Positions 41,918 to 51,908 of a DNA stretch of 64,000 bases are shown one piece after another; position 1 is the first letter of the stretch, and every line of letters starts with the position of its first letter. A model generated the notes under the pieces. That model saw only the letters and a program-made list of their open reading frames with translations. It did not search any database and was not told the DNA's origin. The stretch spans positions 1,116,001 to 1,180,000 of the forward strand of contig CP090854.1 of NCBI GenBank assembly GCA_041879425.1, in the 5' to 3' direction. Origin of the DNA: Vibrio pomeroyi. GTDB lineage: Bacteria > Pseudomonadota > Gammaproteobacteria > Enterobacterales > Vibrionaceae. Position numbers and translations under genes: made by a program.

Positions 41918-42814
41918 ATGGAAGCTTCAAGATATAAACGCATTTTATCGAGAGCAAATCTGTCGAGGATTGGTTTGGTGGGAACCGTCCTGATGCTCGA
42001 AGGATGTAACTCCGCATTGCTCGACCCAAAAGGTAGCGTTGGCGTTCAGGAAAAGGAGCTGATTATTACTGCTCTGTTGCTGATGCTGATTGTCGTCATC
42101 CCCGTGATCCTGATGACCATCTACTTTGCTTATAGATACCGTGAAAGCAACACCACAGAAGAGTATGCACCTGACTGGGCGCACTCAACCAAGATCGAAG
42201 TGGTGGTATGGACGATTCCAATCATCATCATCGCGATTCTAGCCACCATCACTTCGCGAACCACACACGAACTAGAGCCTTCCAAGCCTCTGGAAAGTGA
42301 TGTGCAACCTATGGTGATCGAAGTGGTCTCTCTGGACTGGAAATGGCTGTTCATCTATCCGGAGCAAAACATTGCGACGGTTAACTATGTTGCATTCCCG
42401 AAAGATGTACCGGTGACGTTTAAGTTAACTTCAGACAACATCATGAACGCGTTCTTTATCCCGCGTCTTGGTTCTCAGATCTACGCGATGCCGGGAATGG
42501 TGACCAAGCTGAACTTGATTGCTAACCATGAAGGTGACTTCAAAGGTTTTGCATCCAACTACAGTGGTAAAGGGTTCTCACAGATGAAATTCACTGCATC
42601 AGCCATGCCTGATCAGGTGGCATTTCTTAACTGGGTGGAAAAAGTGAAAGCAAGCCCTGATCGCATTGAAGATTGGGAGCAGTTCCGTTCATTGGCAGCG
42701 CCAAGTGTGGCTGAACCCGTCACTTTGTTCTCCAGTATCCCACCATTTTTATTCACCGATGTCGTGACCCAGCACCCTGGTTCAATGAACTGTTTGCCGG
42801 AAACCCAAGGATAA
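41918..42814 (+). CDS. cyoA: cytochrome bo3 quinol oxidase subunit II
   Basis: A 298-residue lipoprotein subunit (lipobox LEGC, Cys30) with two transmembrane segments and a periplasmic cupredoxin domain. The region that holds the CuA site in cytochrome c oxidases lacks the Cys-x3-Cys pair, as expected for a quinol oxidase ([19 protein letters not shown] in its place). It supports quinol oxidation and assembly of the bo3 complex, which pumps protons while reducing oxygen. It is the first gene of cyoABCDE. Confidence 0.95.
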   Translation: MEASRYKRILSRANLSRIGLVGTVLMLEGCNSALLDPKGSVGVQEKELIITALLLMLIVVIPVILMTIYFAYRYRESNTTEEYAPDWAHSTKIEVVVWTIPIIIIAILATITSRTTHELEPSKPLESDVQPMVIEVVSLDWKWLFIYPEQNIATVNYVAFPKDVPVTFKLTSDNIMNAFFIPRLGSQIYAMPGMVTKLNLIANHEGDFKGFASNYSGKGFSQMKFTASAMPDQVAFLNWVEKVKASPDRIEDWEQFRSLAAPSVAEPVTLFSSIPPFLFTDVVTQHPGSMNCLPETQG

Positions 42815-42819
42815 TCGTC

Positions 42820-44895
42820 ATGTTTGGAAGATTAACTCTAGACTCTATTCCCTACCACGAACCCATTATTTTGGTCACGTTAACCATGATCGCTTTAGTG
42901 GGTGGTTTAGTGGTGTATGCGGTAACAAAAGCCGGTAAGTGGCAATACCTTTGGAATGAATGGTTTACGTCTGTAGACCACAAAAAATTGGGCTTCATGT
43001 ACATTGCTGTGGCAATGGTGATGTTAGTTCGTGGCTTTGCCGATGCAGTAATGATGCGTAGTCAGCAATTGCTTTCTGCAGCGGGTGAGACGGGCTATTT
43101 ACCGCCACATCACTACGACCAGATCTTCACGGCTCACGGCGTGATCATGATTTTCTTCGTTGCGATGCCTTTGGTTATCGGTTTGATGAACATCATCGTG
43201 CCGCTGCAGATTGGTGCTCGTGATGTAGCATTCCCTTATCTGAATAACCTAAGTTTCTGGCTGTTTGTGGTGGGTATCATCCTAACCAACATGTCACTGG
43301 GCTTAGGTGAATTTGGCCGTACGGGTTGGTTGGCGTATCCGCCGCTTTCTGGCATTGAGGCCAGTCCGGGAGTCGGGGTCGACTATTGGATATGGGCGCT
43401 GCAAATATCCGGTGTGGGTACCACATTAACGGGTGTGAACTTCTTCGCGACTATTTTGCGCATGCGTACTCCGTCTATGCCAATGATGAAGATGCCAGTG
43501 TTCACATGGGCATCTCTGTGTGCCAACATCCTGATCATCATCTCTTTCCCAATCCTAACGGTAACCATCGCGCTACTGACGTTGGATAGATACATCGGTA
43601 CGCACTTCTTCACCAACGACCTTGGTGGCAACGTGATGATGTATGTGAATCTGATTTGGGCATGGGGACACCCTGAGGTGTACATCCTAATCTTGCCTAT
43701 CTTCGGTGTGTTCTCTGAAGTGACAGCAACCTTCTCTCGTAAAAAGCTGTTTGGTTATACCTCACTGGTTTGGGCGACGGTGGCTATCACTATTTTAGCG
43801 TTTGTGGTTTGGCTGCATCACTTCTTTACCATGGGTTCTGGCGCCAATGTGAATGCCTTCTTCGGCATTGCGACCATGATTATCTCTATCCCAACCGGGG
43901 TTAAGATCTTCAACTGGCTATTCACCATGTACAAAGGTCGTATCCGCTTTACCACGCCAATGATGTGGACAGTGGGCTTCCTAATTACCTTTACCGTGGG
44001 TGGTATGACGGGTGTATTGATGGCGGTACCGGGCGCAGATTTCATTCTGCATAACTCTGTATTCCTGATTGCGCACTTCCACAACGTAATCATCGGTGGC
44101 GTTGTCTTCGGTTGTTTTGCTGCGATTGGTTACTGGTTCCCGAAAGCGACCGGTTTCACTCTGAACGAGCTTTGGGGCAAACGCGCATTCTATTGCTGGA
44201 TCATCGGTTTCTTGATGGCGTTCTTGCCGCTTTACGCTCTGGGCTTTATGGGTATGACGCGTCGTTTGAGCCAAGACATCAACCCTGAATTCTTCCCACT
44301 ACTGGCGGTTGCGGCTGCAGGTACGGGCGTGATTGCGATGGGTGTTGTTTGTCAGTTCGTTCAGATTTACGTGAGTGTTCGTGACCGCGACCAAAACCGA
44401 GATCTAACCGGTGACCCATGGGGCGGACGTACCTTTGAATGGGCAACGTCTTCACCACCGCCGTTCTACAACTTTGCAAAATTGCCTAAGGGCGATGAGA
44501 TCGATTCGTTCTGGTATCAAAAGCAAAGTGGTGAGTTTGACCCAACTCAGGAAGAAGAATACGAACGTATTCACATGCCGAAGAACACACCGACAGGCAT
44601 TTATGTGTCTGCATGGGCATTGGCATTTGGCTTCGCGATGATCTGGTACATCTGGTGGTTAGCAGCAGCAAGTCTAGTGGGCATCGTGGTGACGTGTATT
44701 CAACACAGCTACAACGACGATGTGGACTACTACGTGGAAGTTGAAGAGATCAAAGCGATTGAAGCGGCTCGACGTGCGCAGCTTGAAGAAGCAAAGAAAC
44801 AGTCAGTGAAAGGCGACAACTCTGGTCGTGGTAACAGCGCTGACAGTGATAACAACGACAATAAAGATGATTTGGAGACGACGTATGCAAGCTAA
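42820..44895 (+). CDS. cyoB: cytochrome bo3 quinol oxidase subunit I
   Basis: A 691-residue catalytic heme-copper subunit with about 15 helices. Low-spin heme His lies in [11 protein letters not shown]. The CuB and cross-link region is [14 protein letters not shown], the two other CuB His are in LHHFFTMG, and the heme His are in [11 protein letters not shown]. All canonical ligands are present. A hydrophilic C-terminal tail rich in Asn and Asp ([12 protein letters not shown]) extends beyond the membrane core. It starts 5 bp after cyoA stops and overlaps cyoC by 11 bp. Confidence 0.96.
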   Translation: MFGRLTLDSIPYHEPIILVTLTMIALVGGLVVYAVTKAGKWQYLWNEWFTSVDHKKLGFMYIAVAMVMLVRGFADAVMMRSQQLLSAAGETGYLPPHHYDQIFTAHGVIMIFFVAMPLVIGLMNIIVPLQIGARDVAFPYLNNLSFWLFVVGIILTNMSLGLGEFGRTGWLAYPPLSGIEASPGVGVDYWIWALQISGVGTTLTGVNFFATILRMRTPSMPMMKMPVFTWASLCANILIIISFPILTVTIALLTLDRYIGTHFFTNDLGGNVMMYVNLIWAWGHPEVYILILPIFGVFSEVTATFSRKKLFGYTSLVWATVAITILAFVVWLHHFFTMGSGANVNAFFGIATMIISIPTGVKIFNWLFTMYKGRIRFTTPMMWTVGFLITFTVGGMTGVLMAVPGADFILHNSVFLIAHFHNVIIGGVVFGCFAAIGYWFPKATGFTLNELWGKRAFYCWIIGFLMAFLPLYALGFMGMTRRLSQDINPEFFPLLAVAAAGTGVIAMGVVCQFVQIYVSVRDRDQNRDLTGDPWGGRTFEWATSSPPPFYNFAKLPKGDEIDSFWYQKQSGEFDPTQEEEYERIHMPKNTPTGIYVSAWALAFGFAMIWYIWWLAAASLVGIVVTCIQHSYNDDVDYYVEVEEIKAIEAARRAQLEEAKKQSVKGDNSGRGNSADSDNNDNKDDLETTYAS

Positions 44896-45502
44896 TACTC
44901 CGTCACACACTTATGATCTTGCACACTCGCATGATCATCACCACGAAGCTGCGGGCAATAAGTTGTTTGGCTTCTGGGTTTACCTGATGAGTGACTGTGT
45001 CCTGTTTGCCACGCTTTTCGCGACTTATGCCGTGCTTGAGAGTGGATCAATCGCAGGGCCTACAGGCAAAGACATCTTTGAACTGCCGTTCGTGTTTGTC
45101 GAAACTATGATGCTGTTGTTCAGTAGTATCACCTTTGGCTTTGGCATGATTGCAATGAAGCGCAAAGACGTTACCGGATTGAAGCGATGGATCAAAGTTA
45201 CTTTCGTATTGGGTTTAGCCTTTATCTGTATGGAAGTGTATGAGTTCCATCACTTGATTGCAGAAGGCTATGGCCCTCAAGAAAGCGCATTCCTTTCTGC
45301 GTTCTTTACCTTGGTTGGCACACACGGTTTGCACGTAACGTTTGGTCTGATTTGGATGGCGGTGGCGTATCACCAACTTTTAACCAAAGGCTTGAATGAC
45401 AACATGTCGATGCGTTTCCAGTGCTTAAGCCTGTTCTGGCATTTCCTTGATATCGTTTGGATTTGTGTATTTACCATCGTGTACTTAATGGGGGTGATGT
45501 AA
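44885..45502 (+). CDS. cyoC: cytochrome bo3 quinol oxidase subunit III
   Basis: A 205-residue membrane subunit with five helices of the COX3 type ([24 protein letters not shown]; the conserved EFHHLI and [13 protein letters not shown]). A His-rich N-terminus (HSHDHHHE) precedes helix 1. The ATG at 44885 overlaps the cyoB stop, showing translational coupling. It helps stabilise subunit I; no redox centre is expected. Confidence 0.94.
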   Translation: MQANTPSHTYDLAHSHDHHHEAAGNKLFGFWVYLMSDCVLFATLFATYAVLESGSIAGPTGKDIFELPFVFVETMMLLFSSITFGFGMIAMKRKDVTGLKRWIKVTFVLGLAFICMEVYEFHHLIAEGYGPQESAFLSAFFTLVGTHGLHVTFGLIWMAVAYHQLLTKGLNDNMSMRFQCLSLFWHFLDIVWICVFTIVYLMGVM

Positions 45503-45813
45503 TGGAACAGCATCTAGACAGCGGTGCAACGGATTATGTGAAAGGCTTTATTGCGTCACTGATTCTGACCATTATTCCGTTCTACATTGTGTGGTCACAT
45601 GCGCTACCAAGCACGGAAACTTACGTGATCTTGTTTGGTTGTGCGCTGGTGCAAATCTTTGTGCACTTTAAGTACTTCTTGCATATGGAAGCGAAATCTT
45701 CCGATGGGCGTTGGAACTTGGTGTCATTGATGTTTACTGCCATTGTTGTATTGATTCTTATCGCTGGCTCGGTATGGATCATCTACAACATGAACGTCAA
45801 CATGAAGTTGTAG
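45502..45813 (+). CDS. cyoD: cytochrome bo3 quinol oxidase subunit IV
   Basis: A 103-residue subunit with three transmembrane helices (YVKGFIASLILTIIPFYIVW at the first; VQIFVHFKYFLHM at the second). The ATG shares one base with the cyoC stop (TAATG). It assists assembly of the oxidase. Confidence 0.94.
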   Translation: MEQHLDSGATDYVKGFIASLILTIIPFYIVWSHALPSTETYVILFGCALVQIFVHFKYFLHMEAKSSDGRWNLVSLMFTAIVVLILIAGSVWIIYNMNVNMKL

Positions 45814-45821
45814 GCCAAGGT

Positions 45822-46694
45822 ATGCTGAAAAAATATTTGTCTATTACCAAACCGGGCATCATTTTCGGCAACCTGATTTCTGTTGCGGCGGGGTTCTTCC
45901 TCGCCGCAAAAACAGAACCAGCCAGTGCGATGTTGTTACTGACAACTTTAGCGGGTGTAGGGCTTGTGATTGCATCAGGTTGCGTGGTGAACAACATCTT
46001 TGACCGAGATATCGACCAGAAAATGAAACGTACCCAGAACCGTGAATTGGTTCAGGGCAATATCAACACAGACGTCGCATTTATCTATGCGTTAGTTATG
46101 TTGTTGGCAGGCACAGCGTTGCTGTTTCAATTTGTTAATCCGATGTCTGCGGTTGTGGTGTTGCTTGGCTATGTGTTTTACGTCTTTTTCTACACCATGT
46201 GGTACAAGCGCAATTCGGTTTACGGCACCTTAGTGGGCAGTATCTCTGGCGCAGTTCCGCCATTAGTTGGTTACCTTGGTGTGACGAATTACTTGAGCTT
46301 AGAAGCCGTTCTGCTGTTCATCATGTTCTGCTTATGGCAAATGCCACACTCGTATGCGATCGCGATGTTCCGCCTTCAAGACTATCGAGATGCAGGCATT
46401 CCTGTGTTGCCAGTGAAAGAGGGCGTTGATAAAGCACATCAGCACATGAAAGCTTATGTGGTGGCGTTTGGTGCGGTTGCTCTGGGGTTATTTTTGCTCG
46501 GAGAGGCGGGTTATGAATACCTTGCCGTGTCGGCAGGCGTTTGCTTTATCTGGACCAAAGTGACGTTCCGTAAGGTTGATTGTCTTAACTACATCCAATG
46601 GTCAAAGACCGTTTTCAAGGTCTCTCTGCTGGTGGTGATGAGCATCAGCGGCGTCCTCGGGCTAGAACTGATTCCACTGCCTACGCTTTTTTGA
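45822..46694 (+). CDS. cyoE: protoheme IX farnesyltransferase (heme O synthase)
   Basis: A 290-residue UbiA-superfamily prenyltransferase that farnesylates heme b to heme O for the oxidase. The first Asp-rich motif is NNIFDRDIDQKMKRTQNR (about 58-75), and the second cytoplasmic loop has FRLQDYRDAGIPVLPV. Nine helices are expected. CCAAGG precedes the ATG at 45822; the longer open frame reads through cyoD. It is the last gene of the operon, followed by a terminator. Confidence 0.95.
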   Translation: MLKKYLSITKPGIIFGNLISVAAGFFLAAKTEPASAMLLLTTLAGVGLVIASGCVVNNIFDRDIDQKMKRTQNRELVQGNINTDVAFIYALVMLLAGTALLFQFVNPMSAVVVLLGYVFYVFFYTMWYKRNSVYGTLVGSISGAVPPLVGYLGVTNYLSLEAVLLFIMFCLWQMPHSYAIAMFRLQDYRDAGIPVLPVKEGVDKAHQHMKAYVVAFGAVALGLFLLGEAGYEYLAVSAGVCFIWTKVTFRKVDCLNYIQWSKTVFKVSLLVVMSISGVLGLELIPLPTLF

Positions 46695-46705
46695 TTTAGT
46701 TTTGT

Positions 46706-46755
46706 CGTTGAACCCTCAATGTTTTTAAATCCGAGGGTTCAACGACCTTTTATCT
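46706..46755 (+). terminator. terminator of cyo operon
   Basis: 12-bp arms CGTTGAACCCTC and GAGGGTTCAACG with a 15-nt loop, followed by ACCTTTTATC. Confidence 0.75.
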
Positions 46756-46800
46756 GATTGTCTGTTTATCTTGTCATCTATATTGCAGTTCAGCTGAGAA

Positions 46801-47292
46801 CTACAGCCCTTCGAAAATATCACTAAACCAATCTTCAAGTTGCTCTCGCTTGTCTTGAGGGCCATTGATTACCACTAATCCATTCAGTGTCGCTTGATCC
46901 CAAGAGATCGTTCCGTTCGCCAATGCATCGAACACATCGAGCTCTGTAATAAGCAATAAATCGTTCTCTATCGGCAAAGTGTCTCTTCCTGAAACGTTCA
47001 CGCCTTTTTCAATGCTGATTTGGCTGTAGTGACCTTTAATCGCTTCAAATAAGTTGAATTCAATCTTACTCGGATGCGCCTTTGCGAGTGCTGACTTTAT
47101 CGAAAACAGTTTGAAATGATCCGGTTTATCTAGGTTTCTGAACTCGTCATCTTGCCTTGCTGTGATGACATTGCCAAATATCTCTAGTGAACCGGGCTCT
47201 GTCACTAAGCTAAATCCGGTTTCTTGGTGTAATTCGCAAGCGAATACCAGAGAAGAACTGAGTGAAAGCAATAGAACAAAACGTTTTAGCAT
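46801..47292 (-). CDS. exported protein of unknown function
   Basis: A 163-residue protein with a signal peptide (MLKRFVLLLSLSSSLVFA, cleavage before Cys19-Glu). The mature part is acidic with no motif I recognise (SIKSALAKAHPSKIEFNLFEAIKGHYSQ; C-terminal DKREQLEDWFSDIF). It might be a lipoprotein if Val-Phe-Ala-Cys is accepted as a weak lipobox. It is convergent to the cyo operon and appears to be a single gene. Confidence 0.72.
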   Translation of the reverse strand: MLKRFVLLLSLSSSLVFACELHQETGFSLVTEPGSLEIFGNVITARQDDEFRNLDKPDHFKLFSIKSALAKAHPSKIEFNLFEAIKGHYSQISIEKGVNVSGRDTLPIENDLLLITELDVFDALANGTISWDQATLNGLVVINGPQDKREQLEDWFSDIFEGL

Positions 47293-47390
47293 GTGTGAAC
47301 CTTAAACGAAGTAGGGCAGTTTCCTTACTCCAACAATAGACCTAGAGCGTTGAGTGAAGGTTGCGAGCTGTACCAATAAATAAACGATAA

Positions 47391-47410
47391 AGGGACCACA
47401 ATGGGTCCCT
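47391..47410 (-). terminator. terminator after alkylsulfatase gene
   Basis: Stem AGGGACC/GGTCCCT with a 6-nt loop; on the minus strand TTTATCG follows. Confidence 0.65.
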
Positions 47411-47459
47411 AAGTTATCGACTCGCTATCCTTAGCTGCCTTTGATTAGTGTATATCCAA

Positions 47460-49436
47460 TTAACGAACGATGAGCATGATCTCTTCTGGAGTCATTGGCT
47501 TATCGAAGTAGCTCATGAATTGACCAAAGCCTTTGATGTCGCCATTCGAGAACTTAAATGCACCAGACTGTAGGTTAGTACCAATCACTTGTTGAGCGTT
47601 TGGACCCGCAATCAAGATTTGGTTCAATACTGCACGAGTGGTGTTGATTTGAACGTCTGCGCCTTTCACTGCTTCTTCGTGTAACTGAGCTATACCGTTA
47701 CGAATTTCGATAGTGAATGCTTCGTTCGTATCAGAAAAGTTGTACGTTAGCATCATGTTTACGTCTAACGAGTTTTCTGCGATAAGCGTTGAAGTCATCA
47801 TGTCGAAGATCTGTTTGCTTGGTAGCGCAGTAAGAACGTCAACAGAAGCGAAGCTGATCATGTTAGAGAAGTCACGCTTGTTCTCAAGTTCAGCCGCCGC
47901 GTTAAGCGCCCAGTTACGCCAGTTGATGTTCACTTGGTCTGCAGCCCATGCTTTGTAAGCTTGTGCTTTCATCTCGCGAGCTTCCATATCTTGCTTGTTG
48001 ACCGTGATTGGGTAAGAAAGAATTTCTGCTGCAAATGTGTAGTTCTCAGCTTTAATTGCTGCTTGTGCAGTAGTAAGGATGTTGTCACGACCGCCCATGA
48101 CCTCTACGAATGCTTTAGCGCGTTGCTCGTAAGCCATCGGCTCTAGCTGCCATGGATCCGCTTCGAAGAAACCATTGTAACCTACGTAAATCTGACGCAC
48201 GGCGTGTGCAACAGTGCCGTAGTGCTCACCTAACCAAGGGTGTTCTGCAAGGTGCTTAGGAAGTTTAACCACTTCAACTAGCTCGTCTGGCGTCATACCT
48301 TTGTTCATGTAACGGATAGTTTGGTCATGGGTGTATTGAATCGCATCACGGTAAGCCGTTAGTACGTCAGCTACCGCTTCTTTACCTTCAACAGGACGAC
48401 CGTGAGAGTTAATCATGATCTCAGTGTCGAACTTACGCATTACGTCGATGCCCTTGAACCACATTGATGGGTCACGGAATTTGGTACCACGGATGGTGTG
48501 AAGGTTAGGGAAGTTCTCACCTTGAAGTACTTCAGCCGCGTGCAGGATTTTTTGCTCTGGGAAGTAAACCACTAGCTCATCTTTGGTTTCAGAAGGCACG
48601 TTCTCAATGTGCATCTTAACGCCAGAAATTTCGATTTCGATGTGGCTTTGGCTTGGCACAAGCAGGTTTGGTTCAATGAACGAGATAGCACCTTGCATGA
48701 AGCGTGGACCAAGGCCGTCGTTTACTGTTCCGTGCTCGCCTTCTTCTACGTGCTTAGCGCCGGTGTAAGAAGTACGGTGACCAAATAGAGTACCTAGGTT
48801 TGAAGACCAGTTAGCCACTGCCGCGGTAAGGCCTTCTTCAGCGATGATTTTTACTTCACCTGACGCCACTTCTTCGTCAGTCACCCATGCACGAACACCT
48901 GAGATATGGTCGATGTGGTTGTGAGAGTAGATGATTGCTTTAACCGGCTTGTCTGTGATTTGACGGAACTGTTCTTTAACCGATTGAGCCATTTCTACTG
49001 ACTCTCCTGGATCAACAATGATGATACCGTCAGTGCCTTCAATCATTACTGGTGTATCGAGACCAAAACCGTAACCAAGGTAAATGTTGTCATCTACTTT
49101 GATGATTGCTTGGTCCATTTTTCGGCCATGCTTAGTTAGAGTTGGATGAACGTGGTCTGATTCTTCTGTGTAAGCCAGAGAGTTACCAGTTTTAGATACA
49201 ACTTGGATACGCTCGCCTTTGCCCCAGAACATGTTTGATTTGTGTTCGAATAGAACCTCGCTCTTGTAGCGAGCATCAAGGTCAATGTTTTGGTATTGCG
49301 CAGCATTTGATGTCTGAAGTTCTTGGCCTATTTTCGATGTCGCTTCTACAACCGGTGTTGCAGATGCAAAGCCAGAAGCAAGTAAAGCGCTCGCGATAGC
49401 GACAGGAAGTGCCATTTTTTTGAATGTATTAGTCAT
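47460..49436 (-). CDS. exported alkyl/aryl sulfatase (SdsA-like)
   Basis: A 658-residue enzyme with a signal peptide (ALLASGFASA, cleavage near residue 26). A metallo-beta-lactamase domain carries the dizinc motif SHNHIDH (His172, His174, Asp176, His177) and AAEVLQGENFPNLH plus INSHGRPVEG further on. A helical dimerisation domain and a C-terminal SCP2-like domain (about 540-658) complete the SdsA/BDS1 architecture. Such class III sulfatases hydrolyse primary alkyl sulfates such as dodecyl sulfate to alcohol and sulfate. The palindrome ATCG-N6-CGAT lies about 100 bp upstream. Confidence 0.92.
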   Translation of the reverse strand: MTNTFKKMALPVAIASALLASGFASATPVVEATSKIGQELQTSNAAQYQNIDLDARYKSEVLFEHKSNMFWGKGERIQVVSKTGNSLAYTEESDHVHPTLTKHGRKMDQAIIKVDDNIYLGYGFGLDTPVMIEGTDGIIIVDPGESVEMAQSVKEQFRQITDKPVKAIIYSHNHIDHISGVRAWVTDEEVASGEVKIIAEEGLTAAVANWSSNLGTLFGHRTSYTGAKHVEEGEHGTVNDGLGPRFMQGAISFIEPNLLVPSQSHIEIEISGVKMHIENVPSETKDELVVYFPEQKILHAAEVLQGENFPNLHTIRGTKFRDPSMWFKGIDVMRKFDTEIMINSHGRPVEGKEAVADVLTAYRDAIQYTHDQTIRYMNKGMTPDELVEVVKLPKHLAEHPWLGEHYGTVAHAVRQIYVGYNGFFEADPWQLEPMAYEQRAKAFVEVMGGRDNILTTAQAAIKAENYTFAAEILSYPITVNKQDMEAREMKAQAYKAWAADQVNINWRNWALNAAAELENKRDFSNMISFASVDVLTALPSKQIFDMMTSTLIAENSLDVNMMLTYNFSDTNEAFTIEIRNGIAQLHEEAVKGADVQINTTRAVLNQILIAGPNAQQVIGTNLQSGAFKFSNGDIKGFGQFMSYFDKPMTPEEIMLIVR

Positions 49437-49534
49437 GGTCGTGACCTTATATTTGGATACAGGAATTGGATTTCTTGAGCCAAATGATAGAGGTGGGAGA
49501 GGTCGCTATCTACGAGCTAATAGGATTTTAATCT

Positions 49535-49548
49535 ATCGAATTTACGAT
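49535..49548. promoter_or_regulatory. ATCG-N6-CGAT operator, sulfatase copy
   Basis: ATCGAATTTACGAT, about 100 bp upstream of the sulfatase start. The same half-sites with 6-bp spacer and preceding TA occur at 51723, 52949 and 54814. Confidence 0.65.
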
Positions 49549-49627
49549 GTTTAATTTATTTAATGATTATATTGACGATTTAATTTGATCTAAATCAATT
49601 AGTCACTAGAGCTTGTAACAGATACAA

Positions 49628-49652
49628 AAATGCCCTGACATTCAGGGCATTT
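49628..49652 (-). terminator. terminator of HlyD-type operon
   Basis: Arms AAATGCCCTG/CAGGGCATTT with a 5-nt loop and T-run on the minus strand, 50 bp beyond the HlyD-type stop. Confidence 0.85.
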
Positions 49653-49702
49653 AATTTGGAATTAATGGGTGTTATATAAGTGTTTACCGAGAACCTTAGT
49701 AC

Positions 49703-50692
49703 TTACCAAGCACCTAAGTATGACTTGTAAGATTGTAGACGAACCGTTGCTGCGCCGATTACATCAATGAAGCCCCAGAACGGATGTGGCTTCTCAGCCG
49801 AGATCCAAGCCGCGCCAGTTGAACCAATTGGGATGTTGTAACCCTCTGGTTCGATGATCTCAAGTACGATGGTACGGCCTAAACCGTTACCGTTTCTTAC
49901 TACGTGTTGACCGACGCTTTGTGGCCCCTGAAGTGGAGAAATACTCGACTCACCCGTACCGGCATTAAAGCTGTGTACTTTTGCTCGGAACACATGCCCT
50001 GGGTAGGCATCAACGAAGAACTCTGCGAAGTCTCCTACTTGAACATAGCCATAAGTTTGGTCTGAAATGCGCATCTCAAGGAATTTTTTGCTGGTGTTGT
50101 AGAGGTGCATGTTACCCATAACAGAACCTTCAGCAATGTTCACTATCGAGACCTGACCGTCAAATTCAGCTCTAATGGTTTTCTTTTCTTGCGCCCAATT
50201 TACTTTTTGTAGATCGGCTTTTAACGACACAAGTTCAGCGTGCAACACTCGAAGATCGGAGTCGTACTTTTCTACGTCACGCATATTGAAGATTTCAGGT
50301 GACGTTTCAGCACGCTCTAAGTCGCGATCCATTTGCTTGATCTCTTCTTCTTTTTGAACAATTGAAGATTCGATCTTTGCTTTGTCTGCGGCTGAGTCAA
50401 TGTCGACGAGTGTGTAAATTACGTCGCCTTCTTTAACCATTTGGTTGTGATCAACAAGCACTTGGTCGATCTGCTGGCCAAAGATTGGTGACATTACCGC
50501 GTGTGGTGCTTTCACTGTGGTTGAGTTGGTTAAATCAACGGGTGCCCACAAGCGAGAGATAACCGCTAACACCGCAAGAATTGTTACGCCACCAATGGCA
50601 GCCCATGTGTAGTTCTTGAAGTTCTTCTTAAGTGCGCCTGTCGCAAATAGTGACCATACAATTAGGATGTATGGAATCATCATCTCTTTCAT
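49703..50692 (-). CDS. HlyD family efflux adaptor
   Basis: A 329-residue inner-membrane-anchored adaptor with two hydrophobic N-terminal segments. Next come a lipoyl half (VMSPIFGQQIDQVLVDHNQMVKEGDVIYTL), a coiled-coil hairpin (about 105-170), the second lipoyl half (IRAEFDGQVSIVNIAEGSVMG) and a beta-barrel. It resembles EmrA/AaeA-type adaptors, which pair with small membrane partners. Its ATG overlaps the stop of the 50692-51273 gene (TAATG), so they are coupled. No ABC or MFS pump or outer channel is encoded next to it. Confidence 0.88.
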   Translation of the reverse strand: MKEMMIPYILIVWSLFATGALKKNFKNYTWAAIGGVTILAVLAVISRLWAPVDLTNSTTVKAPHAVMSPIFGQQIDQVLVDHNQMVKEGDVIYTLVDIDSAADKAKIESSIVQKEEEIKQMDRDLERAETSPEIFNMRDVEKYDSDLRVLHAELVSLKADLQKVNWAQEKKTIRAEFDGQVSIVNIAEGSVMGNMHLYNTSKKFLEMRISDQTYGYVQVGDFAEFFVDAYPGHVFRAKVHSFNAGTGESSISPLQGPQSVGQHVVRNGNGLGRTIVLEIIEPEGYNIPIGSTGAAWISAEKPHPFWGFIDVIGAATVRLQSYKSYLGAW

Positions 50693-51273
50693 TATGCGAC
50701 CTCTTTTTCTGTAGCGGATGGTTTTGTTGGAGTCTTTTCTTTTGAAGACGGCTCTGTTACCGATTGTTCAGGTGATACGTGGACTGCGGCAGTCTCTGTA
50801 TTGGTTGCGTCTTGTTTAGGCTGTACACCACGGCGAATTACATCACTCAGTGATTGACCAATATGTTTCCAGTTCGCCAATGCGATAACCAAAGCGATAA
50901 CCCAGAATGTTTTGCTGATGAAGAGTCCGCAAAGTGACAGTGCAAACACGATTTGAACGTGAGCGCTTTTGTGCTCTTTTGCTTTATGCACACCCAGTTC
51001 ATGCAACTGCCACATGCCGTAAACACCGGCTAATACCACAGCAATGGTCACTGAGAACAAGTAACCAGAGAAGGACTCCATCTGGAAGAAGTTCATCATC
51101 ATTTCATTGGGATGATTGTTGAATTGAGACATGTCGATGTCTTTAGAATGGATAGTGCCTAATGGTGCAAGAGCCCAGGCTCCAGCAAACATCACTGCCA
51201 TAAACAGGCAGAATTTAATCAAGACCATCACTACGGCCCAGATTTTCTGGAAAACGATTTTAATAAAGTTCAT
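50692..51273 (-). CDS. inner-membrane protein paired with HlyD adaptor
   Basis: A 193-residue protein with about four hydrophobic segments in the first 145 residues and a hydrophilic Thr/Ser/Pro/Lys-rich cytoplasmic tail (EPSSKEKTPTKPSATEKE). I do not recognise a named family. It is translationally coupled to the HlyD-type adaptor, so it may be the partner that forms the export unit, as small AaeX- or YibI-like proteins do. An ATCG-N6-CGAT operator lies about 450 bp upstream. Confidence 0.75.
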   Translation of the reverse strand: MNFIKIVFQKIWAVVMVLIKFCLFMAVMFAGAWALAPLGTIHSKDIDMSQFNNHPNEMMMNFFQMESFSGYLFSVTIAVVLAGVYGMWQLHELGVHKAKEHKSAHVQIVFALSLCGLFISKTFWVIALVIALANWKHIGQSLSDVIRRGVQPKQDATNTETAAVHVSPEQSVTEPSSKEKTPTKPSATEKEVA

Positions 51274-51705
51274 ATCTCAACCTACATCAATAAGAAGAGA
51301 GAATTTGCAGCCTAGAAGTTTAACTTTTAATGACATCTTAAAAAGTAGATGTCTATTATGTGGATAGATTGGTGCGCATAATAAACAAAAGTAATAGATG
51401 GTATTTAAAGTGATACTACTCAGTCCAGACAACCGATTCTCGGTATCAAGAAGCGAATATGCTTCCCTACAAACCAATTCTTATTGTTAGCCTGAAACGC
51501 AGGTTGAATGACGATGCACTGTCGAACGAAATAGTAGGATCGTTCTTTTAGCTATTGTCTTCTTTACGTGTAATACCTCGTCTGTCGAGGGGATCTTCCA
51601 TGGCAATTGACATAGTGTTGTAAAACATTTGTCAGCATTCTGTTTGGGCTAAGAATTGATTTGTTAGCAGGATAATAGGAAGAGTTTTGAGCAGTATCTA
51701 CCCAG

Positions 51706-51736
51706 AATTACGATTTAATAATATCGTAATTACGAT
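51706..51736. promoter_or_regulatory. double ATCG/CGAT operator, export-pair copy
   Basis: AATTACGAT (51706-51714) and ATCGTAATT (51723-51731) form one perfect inverted repeat, and ATCGTAATTACGAT (51723-51736) forms a second, overlapping palindrome of the ATCG-N6-CGAT type. It is the richest copy of this motif in the window. Confidence 0.65.
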
Positions 51737-51848
51737 GAGTCACTATTACTCTAAATCGGTAGGTCGATTTATTTGAAAAGGCTCATATACAGATAGAAAA
51801 CATTGTTCATTAACTTGGTTTGGATCATAGAAGTCGATGAAAAGTGCT

Positions 51849-51887
51849 AAAAAGACTGGCCTAAAATATTAAATAAATTAGACCAGC
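51849..51887 (-). terminator. terminator of outer-membrane protein gene
   Basis: On the minus strand CTGGTCTAA pairs with TTAGGCCAG across a 13-nt AT-rich loop, followed by TCTTTTT. It lies just after the stop at 51909. Confidence 0.8.
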
Positions 51888-51908
51888 CTGTAGGGGGATT
51901 TTAATCGA

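Larger units (their letters stand above)
51274..51908. other. long leader of HlyD-type operon
   Basis: 635 bp with no convincing gene. It contains the OMP gene terminator (51849-51887) and the double operator (51706-51736). A GAACGA/TCGTTC inverted repeat lies near 51526 and a short hairpin CCTCG/CGAGG at 51576-51590. If the operon starts at the operator, its mRNA leader is some 400 nt. Confidence 0.5.

Noticed and set aside
51277..51477. 66-residue minus-strand ORF in the export-pair leader
   Set aside because: No ribosome-binding site and no sequence pattern beyond chance; it ends just before the real gene.
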